Assembly: GCF_004752005.1 (NCBI RefSeq)
Contig: NZ_CP038493.1
Coordinates: 1,326,302 to 1,390,301 of the forward strand
DNA from: Thalassotalea sp. HSM 43
GTDB lineage: Bacteria; Pseudomonadota; Gammaproteobacteria; Enterobacterales; Alteromonadaceae
Direction of reading: 5' to 3'
Length of the DNA: 64,000 bases
The notes under the pieces were generated by a model. That model was not told where the DNA came from. It saw only the letters and a list, made by a program, of their open reading frames with translations, and did not search any database. The first letter of the stretch is position 1. The number at the start of each line of letters is the position of its first letter. Of the stretch, positions 38,759 to 49,823 are shown one piece after another. Both the position numbers and the translations under genes were made by a program.

Positions 38759-39100
38759 ATGTTTTCAGATAGACGCATTTATCCTCGTAAAGAGCTTGAA
38801 ATTGACGTAGACGTCATGCTTTTAGGTGATGATGTTCGCTTAACAACGTCAAGCCGAAACCTATCTTTGTCTGGTATTCAAATCTCAGCAGACAAAGCTC
38901 TTGTCGATCATCTGTTGCAACAAGAGCAACGCCCTGTTCATTTTGATTTGTGTTTTGATGGTCACCCTGACTTATCGTTTCATTGCCGTTTAGTGGTTAA
39001 TCGTCGCATTTCCCATAACGATTTTTTACTCGGCATTAAGTTTATGAATAACAGCCTTGAGCATACAAAATTAATACAACAGCTACTAAGCACAGATTAA
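38759..39100 (+). CDS. PilZ domain-containing protein
   Basis: A 113-residue protein that is essentially one PilZ domain, a c-di-GMP receptor. Both ligand motifs are visible: RxxxR at residues 6-10 (RRIYPRKELE) and NxSxSG in SRNLSLSGIQIS. It lacks an output domain, so it probably acts by protein-protein contact. No clear ribosome-binding site is seen in the A-rich leader. It lies between pabA and astC; the 324-bp gap after it contains the astC promoter region. Confidence 0.88.
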   Translation: MFSDRRIYPRKELEIDVDVMLLGDDVRLTTSSRNLSLSGIQISADKALVDHLLQQEQRPVHFDLCFDGHPDLSFHCRLVVNRRISHNDFLLGIKFMNNSLEHTKLIQQLLSTD

Positions 39101-40642
<1,542 letters not shown>

Positions 40643-40663
40643 TCAACGAGCCAGGACGCAACT

Positions 40664-41680
40664 ATGATTATTATCAGACCAATTCGTAGCAGTGATTATG
40701 ATGCCTTACATCAAATCGCTGTAGAATCTGGGCATGGATTTACCAGTTTGCCTGTTAATGAAGGGCTGCTGTTAAACCGTATTAATGGTGCCAATCAGTC
40801 ATTTCATCAAGAAACTAATTTTGATGGTAGTGAAAGCTATTTATTCGTTATGGAAGACAGTGAAACCGGTGAAGTTGTTGGTACCAGTGGTATCGAAGCA
40901 GCGGTTGGCCTACATGATGCGTTTTATCACTATCATGTTGGCAAAGTCGTGCACTCATCAAGAGAATTAAACATATACAACAATGTTGAAATTCTGGCGC
41001 TGAACAACGATTACACCGGCACAACTGAACTGTGTACCTTATTTTTACGCAACGATTATCGCGCCAATAATAATGGCCGCTTTTTATCGAAATTCCGTTT
41101 CTTATTTATGGCGGAACATAAAGCGCGTTTTAATAATACCGTGATCGCTGAAATGCGTGGTGTTTCTGATGAAAACGGCGATTCACCCTTTTGGCAATGG
41201 CTAGAAGAGCACTTTTTCTCTATGGACTTTCCGACTGCCGATTATTTAACCGGTATAGGCAAAAAATCGTTCATTGCAGAATTAATGCCTAAGTACCCTA
41301 TCTACGTCAACTTGTTAAGTAAAGAAGCCCAACAAGTTATTGGTAAAGTTCATGAAGATACCGTGCCAGCGTTGCGTCTCCTTAATAGTGAAGGTTTTGT
41401 AAGTCGTGGTTACGTAGATATCTTTGATGCCGGCCCTACCGTTGAATGCGAGCTGGAAAACATCAAAACGGTACGTAACTCAGCGCAATATCAAGTTGCC
41501 ATTGGCGATGTTATTGATGGCGAACGTCGAATGATAATCAACCAAGATGTTCGCGATTTCCGTGCCGTTTACCAAAGTATCAACATTAATAAAGACACTC
41601 GTATTGCCACAATGACCGCCGATGCTGCAAAAGCGTTGCAAATTGAAGCCGGTGATACAGTGCGTCTTGCTAAAGCATAA
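40664..41680 (+). CDS. astA: Arginine N-succinyltransferase
   Basis: A 338-residue enzyme that transfers succinyl from succinyl-CoA to arginine, the first step of the AST catabolic pathway. Characteristic segments are IIIRPIRSSDYDALHQIAVE, CTLFLRNDYRANNNGRFLSK, RFNNTVIAEMRGVSDE and FPTADYLTGIGKKSFIAELM. The length is close to the family norm (about 340). It starts 21 bp after astC and ends 12 bp before astD, so the three form an operon. Confidence 0.97.
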   Translation: MIIIRPIRSSDYDALHQIAVESGHGFTSLPVNEGLLLNRINGANQSFHQETNFDGSESYLFVMEDSETGEVVGTSGIEAAVGLHDAFYHYHVGKVVHSSRELNIYNNVEILALNNDYTGTTELCTLFLRNDYRANNNGRFLSKFRFLFMAEHKARFNNTVIAEMRGVSDENGDSPFWQWLEEHFFSMDFPTADYLTGIGKKSFIAELMPKYPIYVNLLSKEAQQVIGKVHEDTVPALRLLNSEGFVSRGYVDIFDAGPTVECELENIKTVRNSAQYQVAIGDVIDGERRMIINQDVRDFRAVYQSININKDTRIATMTADAAKALQIEAGDTVRLAKA

Positions 41681-41692
41681 TGTGGAGAAGTT

Positions 41693-43162
41693 ATGACACA
41701 TAAGGTTCAATTTATAAATAATCAGTGGCTTGCCGGTCAAGGTACTGACATGCAATCACTAAACCCTGCGATTAATGACGTTATCTGGCAAGGTCAAACC
41801 GCGACACCAGATCAGGTCAATGACGCTATTGCAAGCGCCAGACGCGCGTTTGAAACTTGGGGTTTTCTAAGTGTTGCAGAACGTCTTGAGTTAGTGACTC
41901 GTTTTGCGCAAGTGCTTACTGACAACAAAGAAGATATTGCAATCGCCATCGCCCAAGAAACAGGTAAACCATTATGGGAAACCCGTACTGAAGCTGGTGC
42001 TATGGTTGGTAAAATCAATATTTCGATTAAGGCCTATGAAGACCGCACAGGTACGGTTGAAAACCCAATGCCAGGTGCCAAAGCCTTTATTCGCCATAAG
42101 CCACATGGTGTGGTTGCAGTATTTGGTCCATATAATTTTCCTGGTCATTTGCCAAACGGTCATATCGTGCCAGCACTCATTGCTGGTAATACCGTGGTAT
42201 TTAAACCGTCGGAATTAACGCCGATGGTTGCCGAATTGACCATGAAACTATGGCAACAAGCCGGTTTACCTGAAGGTGTTATTAACATGGTTCAAGGTGA
42301 AGTCGAAACCGGTAAAGCCTTGGCTTCACATCCGGGTATTGATGGTTTGTTTTTCACCGGTAGCTCAACCACAGGTAAGCTATTGCACGAACAATTTGCC
42401 GGTCAGCCCGGTAAAATATTAGCCCTAGAGATGGGTGGTAATAACCCACTTATCGTCAGTGATGTGGCCGATGTTGATGCTGCTGTTCATGATATTGTCC
42501 AGTCAGCATTTATTTCTACCGGTCAGCGTTGTACATGTGCTCGTCGCTTGTTTATTAAAAACAATGCCAATGGTGACGCCATCTTGAACAAACTAATTGC
42601 TGCGACAAAAGCGATTAAGATTGGTCATTACGATGATGCTGAACAACCGTTTATTGGCTCAATGATCAGTAGCCGTGCCGCGTCAGGTATGGTTGCAGCA
42701 CAACAAAAAATCGTTGAACTTGGTGGTGAAGTGTTAGTTGAACTTAGCCAACCAAACGCCGACCAAGGTTTTGTCACGCCAGGTATTATTAATGTCAGCA
42801 ATATCGACAAGCTGCCTGATGAAGAGCACTTTGGTCCTCTATTGAAAGTCTATCGCTACGATGACCTTGATCTTGCCATCAACGAAGCAAACAACACCAG
42901 TTTTGGTTTGTCTGCGGGCCTACTTAGTGACAGTGAAGCGACTTACCAGCACTTTTTCAAACGCATTCGTGCCGGTATTGTTAACTGGAACAAACCAATT
43001 ACCGGTGCCAGCAGCGCCGCGCCATTTGGCGGTATTGGTGATAGTGGTAATCACAGAGCGAGCGCATACTATGCCGCTGACTACTGTGCATTCCCAGTAG
43101 CATCTGTTGAAGCTGAAAAAGTCAGTTTGCCTGAAAACTTAAGCCCAGGTTTAAGCATCTAA
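41693..43162 (+). CDS. astD: Succinylglutamate semialdehyde dehydrogenase
   Basis: A 489-residue aldehyde dehydrogenase oxidising N-succinylglutamate semialdehyde with NAD+. The catalytic Cys is in [12 protein letters not shown] and the general-base Glu in [11 protein letters not shown]. Cofactor-binding segments are [20 protein letters not shown] and [10 protein letters not shown]. It is full length. astB and astE, which complete the pathway in E. coli, do not follow; a DUF1338 gene does, after a 183-bp gap with hairpins. Confidence 0.97.
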   Translation: MTHKVQFINNQWLAGQGTDMQSLNPAINDVIWQGQTATPDQVNDAIASARRAFETWGFLSVAERLELVTRFAQVLTDNKEDIAIAIAQETGKPLWETRTEAGAMVGKINISIKAYEDRTGTVENPMPGAKAFIRHKPHGVVAVFGPYNFPGHLPNGHIVPALIAGNTVVFKPSELTPMVAELTMKLWQQAGLPEGVINMVQGEVETGKALASHPGIDGLFFTGSSTTGKLLHEQFAGQPGKILALEMGGNNPLIVSDVADVDAAVHDIVQSAFISTGQRCTCARRLFIKNNANGDAILNKLIAATKAIKIGHYDDAEQPFIGSMISSRAASGMVAAQQKIVELGGEVLVELSQPNADQGFVTPGIINVSNIDKLPDEEHFGPLLKVYRYDDLDLAINEANNTSFGLSAGLLSDSEATYQHFFKRIRAGIVNWNKPITGASSAAPFGGIGDSGNHRASAYYAADYCAFPVASVEAEKVSLPENLSPGLSI

Positions 43163-43202
43163 TGCGACTGAGTTACCAGCTCCAAGTAGCTAGTATCAGA
43201 CC

Positions 43203-43266
43203 CGGCTTTTTTAAAGCCGTCGATAACCTTTAATTTAACAGGCGAAGGGGCTCACCTTCGCCTGTT
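43203..43266 (+). terminator. Two hairpins between astD and the DUF1338 gene
   Basis: The first is CGGCTTT / AAAGCCG (43203-43219). The second is a 12-bp perfect stem AACAGGCGAAGG / CCTTCGCCTGTT (43237-43266). Neither has a strong T-tail, so they may be attenuators or partial terminators. Confidence 0.5.
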
Positions 43267-43345
43267 AATTTGTATTAACTCGCCTGAGCATCTTCGCCAA
43301 ATTTGTTTTATTGCCTATATATATTTTGCCTATTTGGGGGAGACT

Positions 43346-44146
43346 ATGAGCACCAACGTCAAACAATTATTCGAAAAAATTTGGAACCAATACGTCGAAG
43401 TGACACCATCAGCTGAACGCGTGCACGCGTTATTAGCCAATGGCAAAGAAGTCATTAATGACCATGTTGCCTACCGTACCTTTAACTTATCTAAGGTCAA
43501 CTTAGACACTCTAGCTCACCATTTAATTGAGCTCGGTTATAAAGAATGCGGCGAATACCATTTCGAAGCAAAAAAGCTTTATGCCAAACATTTTGAACAC
43601 GCAGATAGCACTTTACCTAAGGTGTTTATCAGTGAGTTATTAGTCGAGAAGTTATCACCTGAAGCACAAATCATTATTAATCGCATTGTTGCTGATATTG
43701 ATCACAAGCTTATGGATGATGCCAACATCCTTTATGCCGGTCGTATTTGGGATATTAGTCACGACGAATATCAACTGTTAGCGAAAGAAAGCGAATATGC
43801 CGCTTGGTTATCGGCTTGGGGCTTTAGAGCCAATCATTTTACCGTCAGCATTAATCACTTAAACGACTTTAATTGTATAAAAGAAGTCAACCAAGCGATT
43901 AAAGATGGTGGCTTCCGCTTAAATAACGTTGGTGGTGAAATTAAAGGTGATGAAACGGTAATGCTTGAGCAATCATCGACTATGGCCGATAAAGCCCAGG
44001 TTCGCTTTAAAGAAGGTATGGTGGAAATCCCAAGCTGCTTTTATGAATTTGCTAAACGCTACCCTAAGTTAAATGGCCAAATTTACACGGGGTTTGTTGC
44101 CGCATCCGCTGACAAAATTTTTGAAAGCACCAACAACGGCAAATAA
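43346..44146 (+). CDS. DUF1338 (HglS-like 2-oxoadipate dioxygenase/decarboxylase family) protein
   Basis: A 266-residue protein of the DUF1338 family. A characterised Pseudomonas member, HglS, is a non-heme iron enzyme converting 2-oxoadipate to D-2-hydroxyglutarate in lysine catabolism. Candidate metal ligands are His in NDHVAYRTFN, His in RANHFTVSIN and Glu in CFYEFAKRYP. The ATG at 43346 has GGGGGAG just upstream. This form is shorter than HglS (about 460), so its substrate may differ. Its position after astCAD suggests a job with a 2-oxoacid from amino-acid breakdown (inference). Confidence 0.85.
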   Translation: MSTNVKQLFEKIWNQYVEVTPSAERVHALLANGKEVINDHVAYRTFNLSKVNLDTLAHHLIELGYKECGEYHFEAKKLYAKHFEHADSTLPKVFISELLVEKLSPEAQIIINRIVADIDHKLMDDANILYAGRIWDISHDEYQLLAKESEYAAWLSAWGFRANHFTVSINHLNDFNCIKEVNQAIKDGGFRLNNVGGEIKGDETVMLEQSSTMADKAQVRFKEGMVEIPSCFYEFAKRYPKLNGQIYTGFVAASADKIFESTNNGK

Positions 44147-44204
44147 CTAAGCTTTCTTTAAACAAGGGCTTAAATCTGTACTTATACAGGTATGACACGG
44201 TAAA

Positions 44205-44234
44205 TAAAAAAGGCACCTTAAAGGTGCCTTTTTT
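44205..44234. terminator. Bidirectional terminator
   Basis: AAAAAAGGCACCTT-a-AAGGTGCCTTTTTT lies between the convergent DUF1338 gene (+) and cstA-like gene (-). Confidence 0.93.
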
Positions 44235-44255
44235 ATGTTTATCAGACATTGATGC

Positions 44256-45707
44256 CTATAGTTTTTCCAATACAGGTATTGGCTTTTTACCCAGTTGTAA
44301 CACCATAACGGTGATCACTAAGGTCGCAAGCGCTGCTGCAATGGTCGACAATTGAATAGGTAAACCAAAGCCTAAAGTGGTTGAGCTTAATAAGAATGCA
44401 AACACCACTGTTGTCATAAACATTGCTGGTAGCGTACAGATCCAATGCAACTTCTGCTGTCTCAATAGATACGCTGCTGCAGTCCACAACATAAGCGCTG
44501 CCGTCGCCTGATTAGCAACACCGAAATAACGCCAGATAATACCGAAATCTATTTGCGTTAAAGCAGCACCAATGGCGAATAACGGTAGGGCTAGCAAAAG
44601 GCGTTTACTGATCTTTTGCTGTGGCATATCAAAAAATTCACTTAAAATCAGTCGTGCTGAACGAAACGCAGTATCGCCTGAGGTAATGGGTAGTACGATA
44701 ACACCCAAAATAGCCATAAAACCACCAACAGCACCAAGCAAACCATTCGATACGTCATATACGACATTGGCAGGATTGCCGTTCATGGCACTGTTTAAGG
44801 CATCAACACCACCAAAGAAAGACAAGGCTAACGCACACCAAATAAGGGCAATAATACCTTCTCCGATCATCGCGCCGTAAAACACGAAACGACCATTTTG
44901 TTCGTTTTCGACGCAGCGAGCCATCAGCGGTGATTGTGTTGCATGAAAACCAGACACAGCGCCACAGGCGATAGTGATAAATAATGCTGGCCACAGTGGC
45001 ATATCATTAGGGTTCAAATTGCTAAAGAAGTCAGCACTGGTAACACCCGGTAGCATCGAATAGTCTGATGAAAACACCAAGGCTAAAGTTAAACCGACGG
45101 ACATAAACACCAACATGGCACCGAAGAACGGGTAAAAGCGGCCGATTAACTTGTCCACGGGCAGTAAAGTTGCAATGAGGTAATAAACAAAAATAATCGC
45201 TAAGAAGACAGCAACATCAACGCCGGTTAGTTTGTTTAACAAACCTGCTGGTGCTGAGATAAATACCACACCAACGAGCAGTAATAAGATCACGGCAAAC
45301 ACATTCATAAAGTGCTTGGCACCTTTGCCTAAATATTTACCAGCAAGGTTGGGTACCGACTGACCATCATTCCTAACGGAAATCATACCAGAAAAATAAT
45401 CGTGAACAGCACCGGCAAAAATACAACCAATGACAATCCAAAGCATTGCCGCTGGACCATATAAGGCACCTAAAATTGGACCAAAAATTGGCCCCACACC
45501 GGCGATATTAAGTAATTGAATCAGATAAACTTTGGATTTCGACATTGGCACATAATCAACCCCATCGGTGTGGGTATGTGCTGGGGTTTGACGATTGCGA
45601 TTGATACCGAATACTTTTTCTACAAAGCTACCGTAGATAAAATAACCGGCGATAAGCAAACCTACTGCGAGCAAAAAATAGAGCATAGTAAAATTACCAG
45701 TTGCCAT
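44256..45707 (-). CDS. Carbon starvation CstA family transporter
   Basis: A 483-residue integral membrane protein of the CstA family (peptide or pyruvate uptake in enterobacteria). The family core is visible: YVPMSKSKVYLIQLLNIAGV, GPIFGPILGALYGPAAMLWI, AGAVHDYFSGMISVRNDG and ITSGDTAFRSARLILSEFF. It is shorter than E. coli CstA (about 700) and lacks the long C-terminal part, as in a common short subfamily. The substrate is unknown. It is transcribed alone from a divergent region shared with the OsmC-like gene. Confidence 0.92.
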   Translation of the reverse strand: MATGNFTMLYFLLAVGLLIAGYFIYGSFVEKVFGINRNRQTPAHTHTDGVDYVPMSKSKVYLIQLLNIAGVGPIFGPILGALYGPAAMLWIVIGCIFAGAVHDYFSGMISVRNDGQSVPNLAGKYLGKGAKHFMNVFAVILLLLVGVVFISAPAGLLNKLTGVDVAVFLAIIFVYYLIATLLPVDKLIGRFYPFFGAMLVFMSVGLTLALVFSSDYSMLPGVTSADFFSNLNPNDMPLWPALFITIACGAVSGFHATQSPLMARCVENEQNGRFVFYGAMIGEGIIALIWCALALSFFGGVDALNSAMNGNPANVVYDVSNGLLGAVGGFMAILGVIVLPITSGDTAFRSARLILSEFFDMPQQKISKRLLLALPLFAIGAALTQIDFGIIWRYFGVANQATAALMLWTAAAYLLRQQKLHWICTLPAMFMTTVVFAFLLSSTTLGFGLPIQLSTIAAALATLVITVMVLQLGKKPIPVLEKL

Positions 45708-45871
45708 TAACGCGCTGATAATATCTTTAATCGAATGTTAAATCTGTTATCCAATGTTATTTTTCAGGTGAATTTTGCACACTTTTTATACACAAACAAT
45801 CGCATTTAGCGCCTTGGTTAATACAAATTAGTTAGGTAAAATAGCGCCGTTAAATAAATTAAGGATTCAAC

Positions 45872-46279
45872 ATGAAAGCACAAGTGAAATGGGTTGGCGA
45901 CGAAATGTTTATGGGCACGTCAGAAAGTGGTCATAGCATGTTAATGGACGCCAATGGCGGTAACAATGCGGTTAGCCCATTAGAAAACGTTTTATTGTCT
46001 CTAGGTGGCTGTTCTTCAGTAGATGTGGTGAGCATTCTACAAAAAGCGCGTCAAAACGTTCGTGATTGTGTAGTTGAGATCGAAGCAAAACGTGCAGATT
46101 CTGTACCGCGCTTATTTACCGATATCCATCTACATTTTGTTATCACAGGAACCGATGTCGCTGAAAAGCATGTTGAGCGCGCGGTTGCGTTATCGGCAGA
46201 CAAGTATTGTTCGGTGGCGTTAATGTTAAACAAAGCGGTTAACATCAGCCACGACTTTGCCATTGAGCAAGCGTCTTAA
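45872..46279 (+). CDS. OsmC family protein (YhfA type)
   Basis: A 135-residue OsmC/Ohr-fold protein (KAQVKWVGDEMFMGTSESGH, NAVSPLENVLLSLGGCSSVD). Cys occurs in the GGCSSVDVV motif and again in DKYCSVALML, the two positions used by peroxidatic members. It resembles E. coli YhfA, whose gene lies near prkB; a PrkB-like gene is also found close by here. Peroxide reduction is plausible but not shown. Confidence 0.92.
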   Translation: MKAQVKWVGDEMFMGTSESGHSMLMDANGGNNAVSPLENVLLSLGGCSSVDVVSILQKARQNVRDCVVEIEAKRADSVPRLFTDIHLHFVITGTDVAEKHVERAVALSADKYCSVALMLNKAVNISHDFAIEQAS

Positions 46280-46294
46280 TATTGGCGATTACCT

Positions 46295-46335
46295 AGCAGT
46301 CAGCACCCCGTTGACTGCTTCATTTATTCTCTTTT
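46295..46335 (+). terminator. Terminator-like hairpin after the OsmC gene
   Basis: The stem AGCAGTCA / TGACTGCT (46295-46302 and 46312-46319) is followed by a T-rich stretch interrupted by a few other bases. Confidence 0.5.
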
Positions 46336-46458
46336 ACGATTATCTTCAAGCGCAAAACTCGACGTCGATTGCCCACTAACCCGCTGCGATAACTGCCCTA
46401 CAGTAGACTTTTTGCAAATCTACACCATACTCTAAGCAAGTAATCTATTGGTGAGAAA

Positions 46459-47130
46459 ATGAACAACCTATTCTTAGTGGTTGGTGTTATATGTTTCTTA
46501 TTTTCCTGGCGTTGGTCAGTGTTGCTGATTGAGCGCTGCATAATTGAATTGAGCACCAGTGCACCGGATAAAATAAAAGGTGGGGCTAAAGTATTTTTGC
46601 GCAGTCTCGCCGATTTAAATGCGCCATCTAGAGAAAATAAACTATTCCAATTAGGCAAAAAACCGAAACAACTCAGCGGTAAAGCCATTACCAGTGTAAA
46701 GAAAATTAAAAAGAATATTGTCAAAGGCCATTTTCATAGTATTCGAAATCGCACCAATACGGATCAGCACAAACTACTTAAAGCCTTATATAGTGCGGAA
46801 CTGCCTTTCTCGCAAAAGCTCGCCTATTACTGCTGCTTTTTTTCAAGCACGATTATTGGTATTGGTGTGACGTTACTCGGCATAGGCGTACTGTTGACCA
46901 TCAATGGTACCTATACAGAGTTCGCCCTATATTTGAGTATGTTGGGCTTTTTGGTGTTCCTGGGCTTTTATATTGCGCCATTGTCGGTGCTATTACTCGT
47001 CGTGTTCGCCTGGATAATGCCTTATATTATGATACCCATGTCTTGGTTAGTCAGAGTATTGAAGCTGCCAACCAAGAAAATCATGTTAATAACCGGTCTA
47101 TTTTCGGTGACCTATAGCTTTTACGCCTAA
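46459..47130 (+). CDS. Membrane protein of unknown function
   Basis: A 223-residue protein. One N-terminal hydrophobic segment (NLFLVVGVICFLFSW) is followed by a basic, Lys-rich hydrophilic part to about residue 120 (including KKPKQLSGKAITSVKKIKKN). Three further membrane segments follow (about 125-150, 155-180, 185-205). The central basic loop is likely cytoplasmic. No family is recognised. It is convergent with the PrkB-like gene, the two stops being only 7 bp apart, with no terminator between. Confidence 0.65.
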   Translation: MNNLFLVVGVICFLFSWRWSVLLIERCIIELSTSAPDKIKGGAKVFLRSLADLNAPSRENKLFQLGKKPKQLSGKAITSVKKIKKNIVKGHFHSIRNRTNTDQHKLLKALYSAELPFSQKLAYYCCFFSSTIIGIGVTLLGIGVLLTINGTYTEFALYLSMLGFLVFLGFYIAPLSVLLLVVFAWIMPYIMIPMSWLVRVLKLPTKKIMLITGLFSVTYSFYA

Positions 47131-47137
47131 CGGCAGA

Positions 47138-48040
47138 CTACTTATAGGTTTGCATCCAATCCATTTGCTGACTTGCGGCTTGCTTTTTTTCCATCAGCTG
47201 CTCGATAAGCGGCGTTAAAATAAGCTCCATTGCCAAACCCATCTTACCGCCTGGTACCACCAAGGTATTAATACGTGACATAAATGCGCCATCTATCATG
47301 CGCAAATAATAAGGAAAGTCGACGTTCTTATTTTCACGAAAGCGAATCACAACAAAACTTTCATCCGCGGTCGGTATTGCTTTTGCAGAAAACGGATTTG
47401 AGGTATCAACAGTCGGTACGCGTTGGAAGTTAATATGGGTACGCGAAAACTGCGGGGTGATAAAGCTAAAGTAGTCTTCCATAGAACGGACGATACTTTC
47501 GTTTACCGCTTCACGAGAATGGCCACGTTGATTGGTATCACGAACGATTTTTTGGATCCATTCCAAGTTAACAATCGGTACCAAGCCAATAAGTAGGTCT
47601 ACGTGACGCGCAACGTCGTTCTGCTCAGTGACGACACCGCCATGTAGGCCTTCATAGAATAACAAGTCAGAATCAGCTCCTATCGGCTCCCAAGGTGTAA
47701 ACGTACCTGGCATCTGGTTATATGGCACCGCCTCATCAAAGGTGTGTAAATAGCGACGTATGGTGCCCTCACCTTTTTCACCAAAATCCCTAAACAGATT
47801 TTCCAGCGCACTAAAGTCATTGGCGATATCACCAAAATAACTGACCGCACGACCGCCTTCTTTGGCTTTACGCTTTTCTAGCTCCATCTCTGGACGAGTA
47901 AAACGATGAAAGCTATCGCCTTCGACCATAGCAGGGTTAATGTCCAAACTACGGAACATATGAGCAAACGCTTCCGACGTGGTAGAAGTACCTGCGCCAG
48001 AAGAACCGGTTACAGCAATAATTGGATTACGTTCAGACAT
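47138..48040 (-). CDS. prkB: Phosphoribulokinase family protein (PrkB)
   Basis: A 300-residue P-loop kinase closely resembling bacterial phosphoribulokinases. The Walker A GSSGAGTSTTSEAF is followed by VEGDSFHRFTRPEMELEKRK, FDEAVPYNQMPGTFTPWEPI, LLFYEGLHGGVVT and RINTLVVPGGKMGLAMELIL. Similar genes (prkB/yhfA neighbourhood) occur in E. coli and many heterotrophs without RuBisCO. No other Calvin-cycle gene is visible, so the physiological substrate is uncertain. Confidence 0.9.
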   Translation of the reverse strand: MSERNPIIAVTGSSGAGTSTTSEAFAHMFRSLDINPAMVEGDSFHRFTRPEMELEKRKAKEGGRAVSYFGDIANDFSALENLFRDFGEKGEGTIRRYLHTFDEAVPYNQMPGTFTPWEPIGADSDLLFYEGLHGGVVTEQNDVARHVDLLIGLVPIVNLEWIQKIVRDTNQRGHSREAVNESIVRSMEDYFSFITPQFSRTHINFQRVPTVDTSNPFSAKAIPTADESFVVIRFRENKNVDFPYYLRMIDGAFMSRINTLVVPGGKMGLAMELILTPLIEQLMEKKQAASQQMDWMQTYK

Positions 48041-48125
48041 TAATGGGCTAATAGGTTATTAATACAATCTACTTTTATACGGGGTATTGGGTTTTAGGTC
48101 AAGTTAGCGGCCTCTAGCTGAGGTA

Positions 48126-48239
48126 CGAAGTGCGAAGTGCGAAGTGTGAAGTCACTTCGGTTATTAAAGAGCTCCCATCCAACAACATGATGGGATGACG
48201 TATAAGGACATACGAATGCCAGCAGATTCATGGATGAAT
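48126..48239. repeat. Tandem heptamer and nested palindromes in the prkB-rplQ gap
   Basis: The 322-bp gap 48041-48362 contains three perfect CGAAGTG heptamers (48126-48146) plus a degenerate fourth. It also has the stem TCCCATC / GATGGGA (48173-48195), CGTAT-aaggac-ATACG (48199-48214) and ATTCAT-gg-ATGAAT (48226-48239). It looks like an intergenic repeat element. No gene is seen. Confidence 0.6.
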
Positions 48240-48317
48240 GTTTTATGGCGGTGACGGTGCTATTTTTCTAACACTGCGAAACAGAGAGTGAGAGAAAATG
48301 AATTTACTCTTAAAAAT

Positions 48318-48345
48318 AAAAAAGGCACCCGAAGGTGCCTTTTTT
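48318..48345. terminator. Terminator of the alpha ribosomal operon
   Basis: AAAAAAGGCACC-cgaa-GGTGCCTTTTTT lies 17 bp beyond the rplQ stop on the minus strand and is also competent on the plus strand. Confidence 0.92.
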
Positions 48346-48362
48346 AATATTTAAGCTTTCAA

Positions 48363-48767
48363 TTAAGCTTCAGCTGAAGTCTCTTCTACTTCAACAGTTT
48401 CTTCAACTGCTGGTAGATCAACTAGCTGGATGTAAGCCATAGGAGCTTTATCACCAGTACGGAAACCGCATTTAAGAATGCGAGTGTAACCACCTGGACG
48501 TTCTTGGTAACGAGGACCAAGTTCGTTGAATAAAAGACCTACTACTTCTTGATCGCGTGTACGAGCAAACGCTAAACGACGGTTTGCAACGCTGTCAGTT
48601 TTTGCCAAAGTGATTAATGGCTCAACAACGCGACGTAGTTCTTTAGCTTTAGCAACGGTAGTTTTGATAGTACCGTGCTTAACTAGAGAGCTTGCCATAT
48701 TGCGGAACATCGCCTGACGATGACTGCTATTACGGTTTAACTGGCGACCGCTTTTACGATGGCGCAT
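48363..48767 (-). CDS. rplQ: 50S ribosomal protein L17
   Basis: A 134-residue large-subunit protein. The N-terminal [20 protein letters not shown] and [19 protein letters not shown] are typical. The C-terminus has an acidic extension ([14 protein letters not shown]) common in gammaproteobacteria. It is the last gene of the alpha operon (rpsM-rpsK-rpsD-rpoA-rplQ) and is followed by a terminator. Confidence 0.99.
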   Translation of the reverse strand: MRHRKSGRQLNRNSSHRQAMFRNMASSLVKHGTIKTTVAKAKELRRVVEPLITLAKTDSVANRRLAFARTRDQEVVGLLFNELGPRYQERPGGYTRILKCGFRTGDKAPMAYIQLVDLPAVEETVEVEETSAEA

Positions 48768-48808
48768 AAGTTAATCCTTCTTCTCTATAAACTATTAATG
48801 TGATCGAC

Positions 48809-49798
48809 TTAGTCGTTATCAGCAATGCTAGCTGGTGGCCAGTTTTCTAGGCGCATGCCTAGAGATAAGCCACGAGATGCTAGAACATCTTTGATTTCAG
48901 TTAAAGACTTCTTACCTAAGTTAGGTGTTTTAAGAAGCTCAACCTCTGCACGTTGTACTAAGTCACCAATATACTGAATCGCTTCTGCTTTTAGACAGTT
49001 AGCTGAACGAACTGTTAATTCTAGATCGTCAACTGGACGCAGAAGAATAGGATCAAACGCAGGTTTTTCTTCCTTAACTTCTTCTTCTTTAACGTCACGT
49101 AAGTCAACAAATGCATCTAGTTGCTCAGCAAGAATTGTTGATGCACGACGGATAGCTTCTTCAGGATCTAACGTACCGTTAGTTTCCATGTCGATAACTA
49201 GCTTATCCAAGTCAGTGCGTTGCTCAACACGTGCTGAATCAACATCATAAGCAATTCTATGAACAGGACTGAAAGAAGCGTCAACTAGCAAGCGGCCAAT
49301 TGCGCGCTCTTCCTCTTCGGCGTTGCGACGAGTAGATGCTGGAACGTAACCACGACCCATTTCTACTTTAATGCGCATGCTGATAGAACCGTCACCAGTA
49401 AGAGTACAGATAACATGTTCTGGATTAGCGATAGTAACATCGCCATCGTGTTGGATATCAGCTGCCGTAACAGGGCCTTCACCCGACTTAGTTAAAGTTA
49501 AAACCGCTTCAGTTTTGCCTTCTAAACCTACCGCCAAACCTTTTAGATTCAACAAGATCTCGATGATGTCCTCTTGAACACCTTCTTTAGAGCTGTATTC
49601 ATGCAATACACCGTCAATTTCTACTTCTGTCACTGCGCAACCAGGCATAGATGACAAAAGGATACGACGTAGTGCGTTACCTAAAGTATGACCAAAACCA
49701 CGTTCAAGTGGTTCTAAAGTTACCTTAGCACGAGTGTCAGATACGTTTTCAATACCTACCAATTTCGGCTTAAGGAATTCGGTTACAGAACCCTGCAT
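48809..49798 (-). CDS. rpoA: RNA polymerase alpha subunit
   Basis: A 329-residue subunit that nucleates RNA polymerase assembly and binds UP elements and activators. The N-terminal domain (residues 1-235) includes [20 protein letters not shown] and [21 protein letters not shown] flexible Glu/Lys linker precedes the C-terminal domain (about 250-320, [20 protein letters not shown]). Length equals E. coli alpha. It lies between rpsD and rplQ as usual. Confidence 0.99.
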   Translation of the reverse strand: MQGSVTEFLKPKLVGIENVSDTRAKVTLEPLERGFGHTLGNALRRILLSSMPGCAVTEVEIDGVLHEYSSKEGVQEDIIEILLNLKGLAVGLEGKTEAVLTLTKSGEGPVTAADIQHDGDVTIANPEHVICTLTGDGSISMRIKVEMGRGYVPASTRRNAEEEERAIGRLLVDASFSPVHRIAYDVDSARVEQRTDLDKLVIDMETNGTLDPEEAIRRASTILAEQLDAFVDLRDVKEEEVKEEKPAFDPILLRPVDDLELTVRSANCLKAEAIQYIGDLVQRAEVELLKTPNLGKKSLTEIKDVLASRGLSLGMRLENWPPASIADND

Positions 49799-49823
49799 TA
49801 TTGTCCTCTCTTAAAGTTCAGCT

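Noticed and set aside
48126-48146. CGAAGTG heptamers as a CRISPR or origin iteron array
   Set aside because: Only three perfect copies, no spacers, no DnaA boxes or replication genes nearby.
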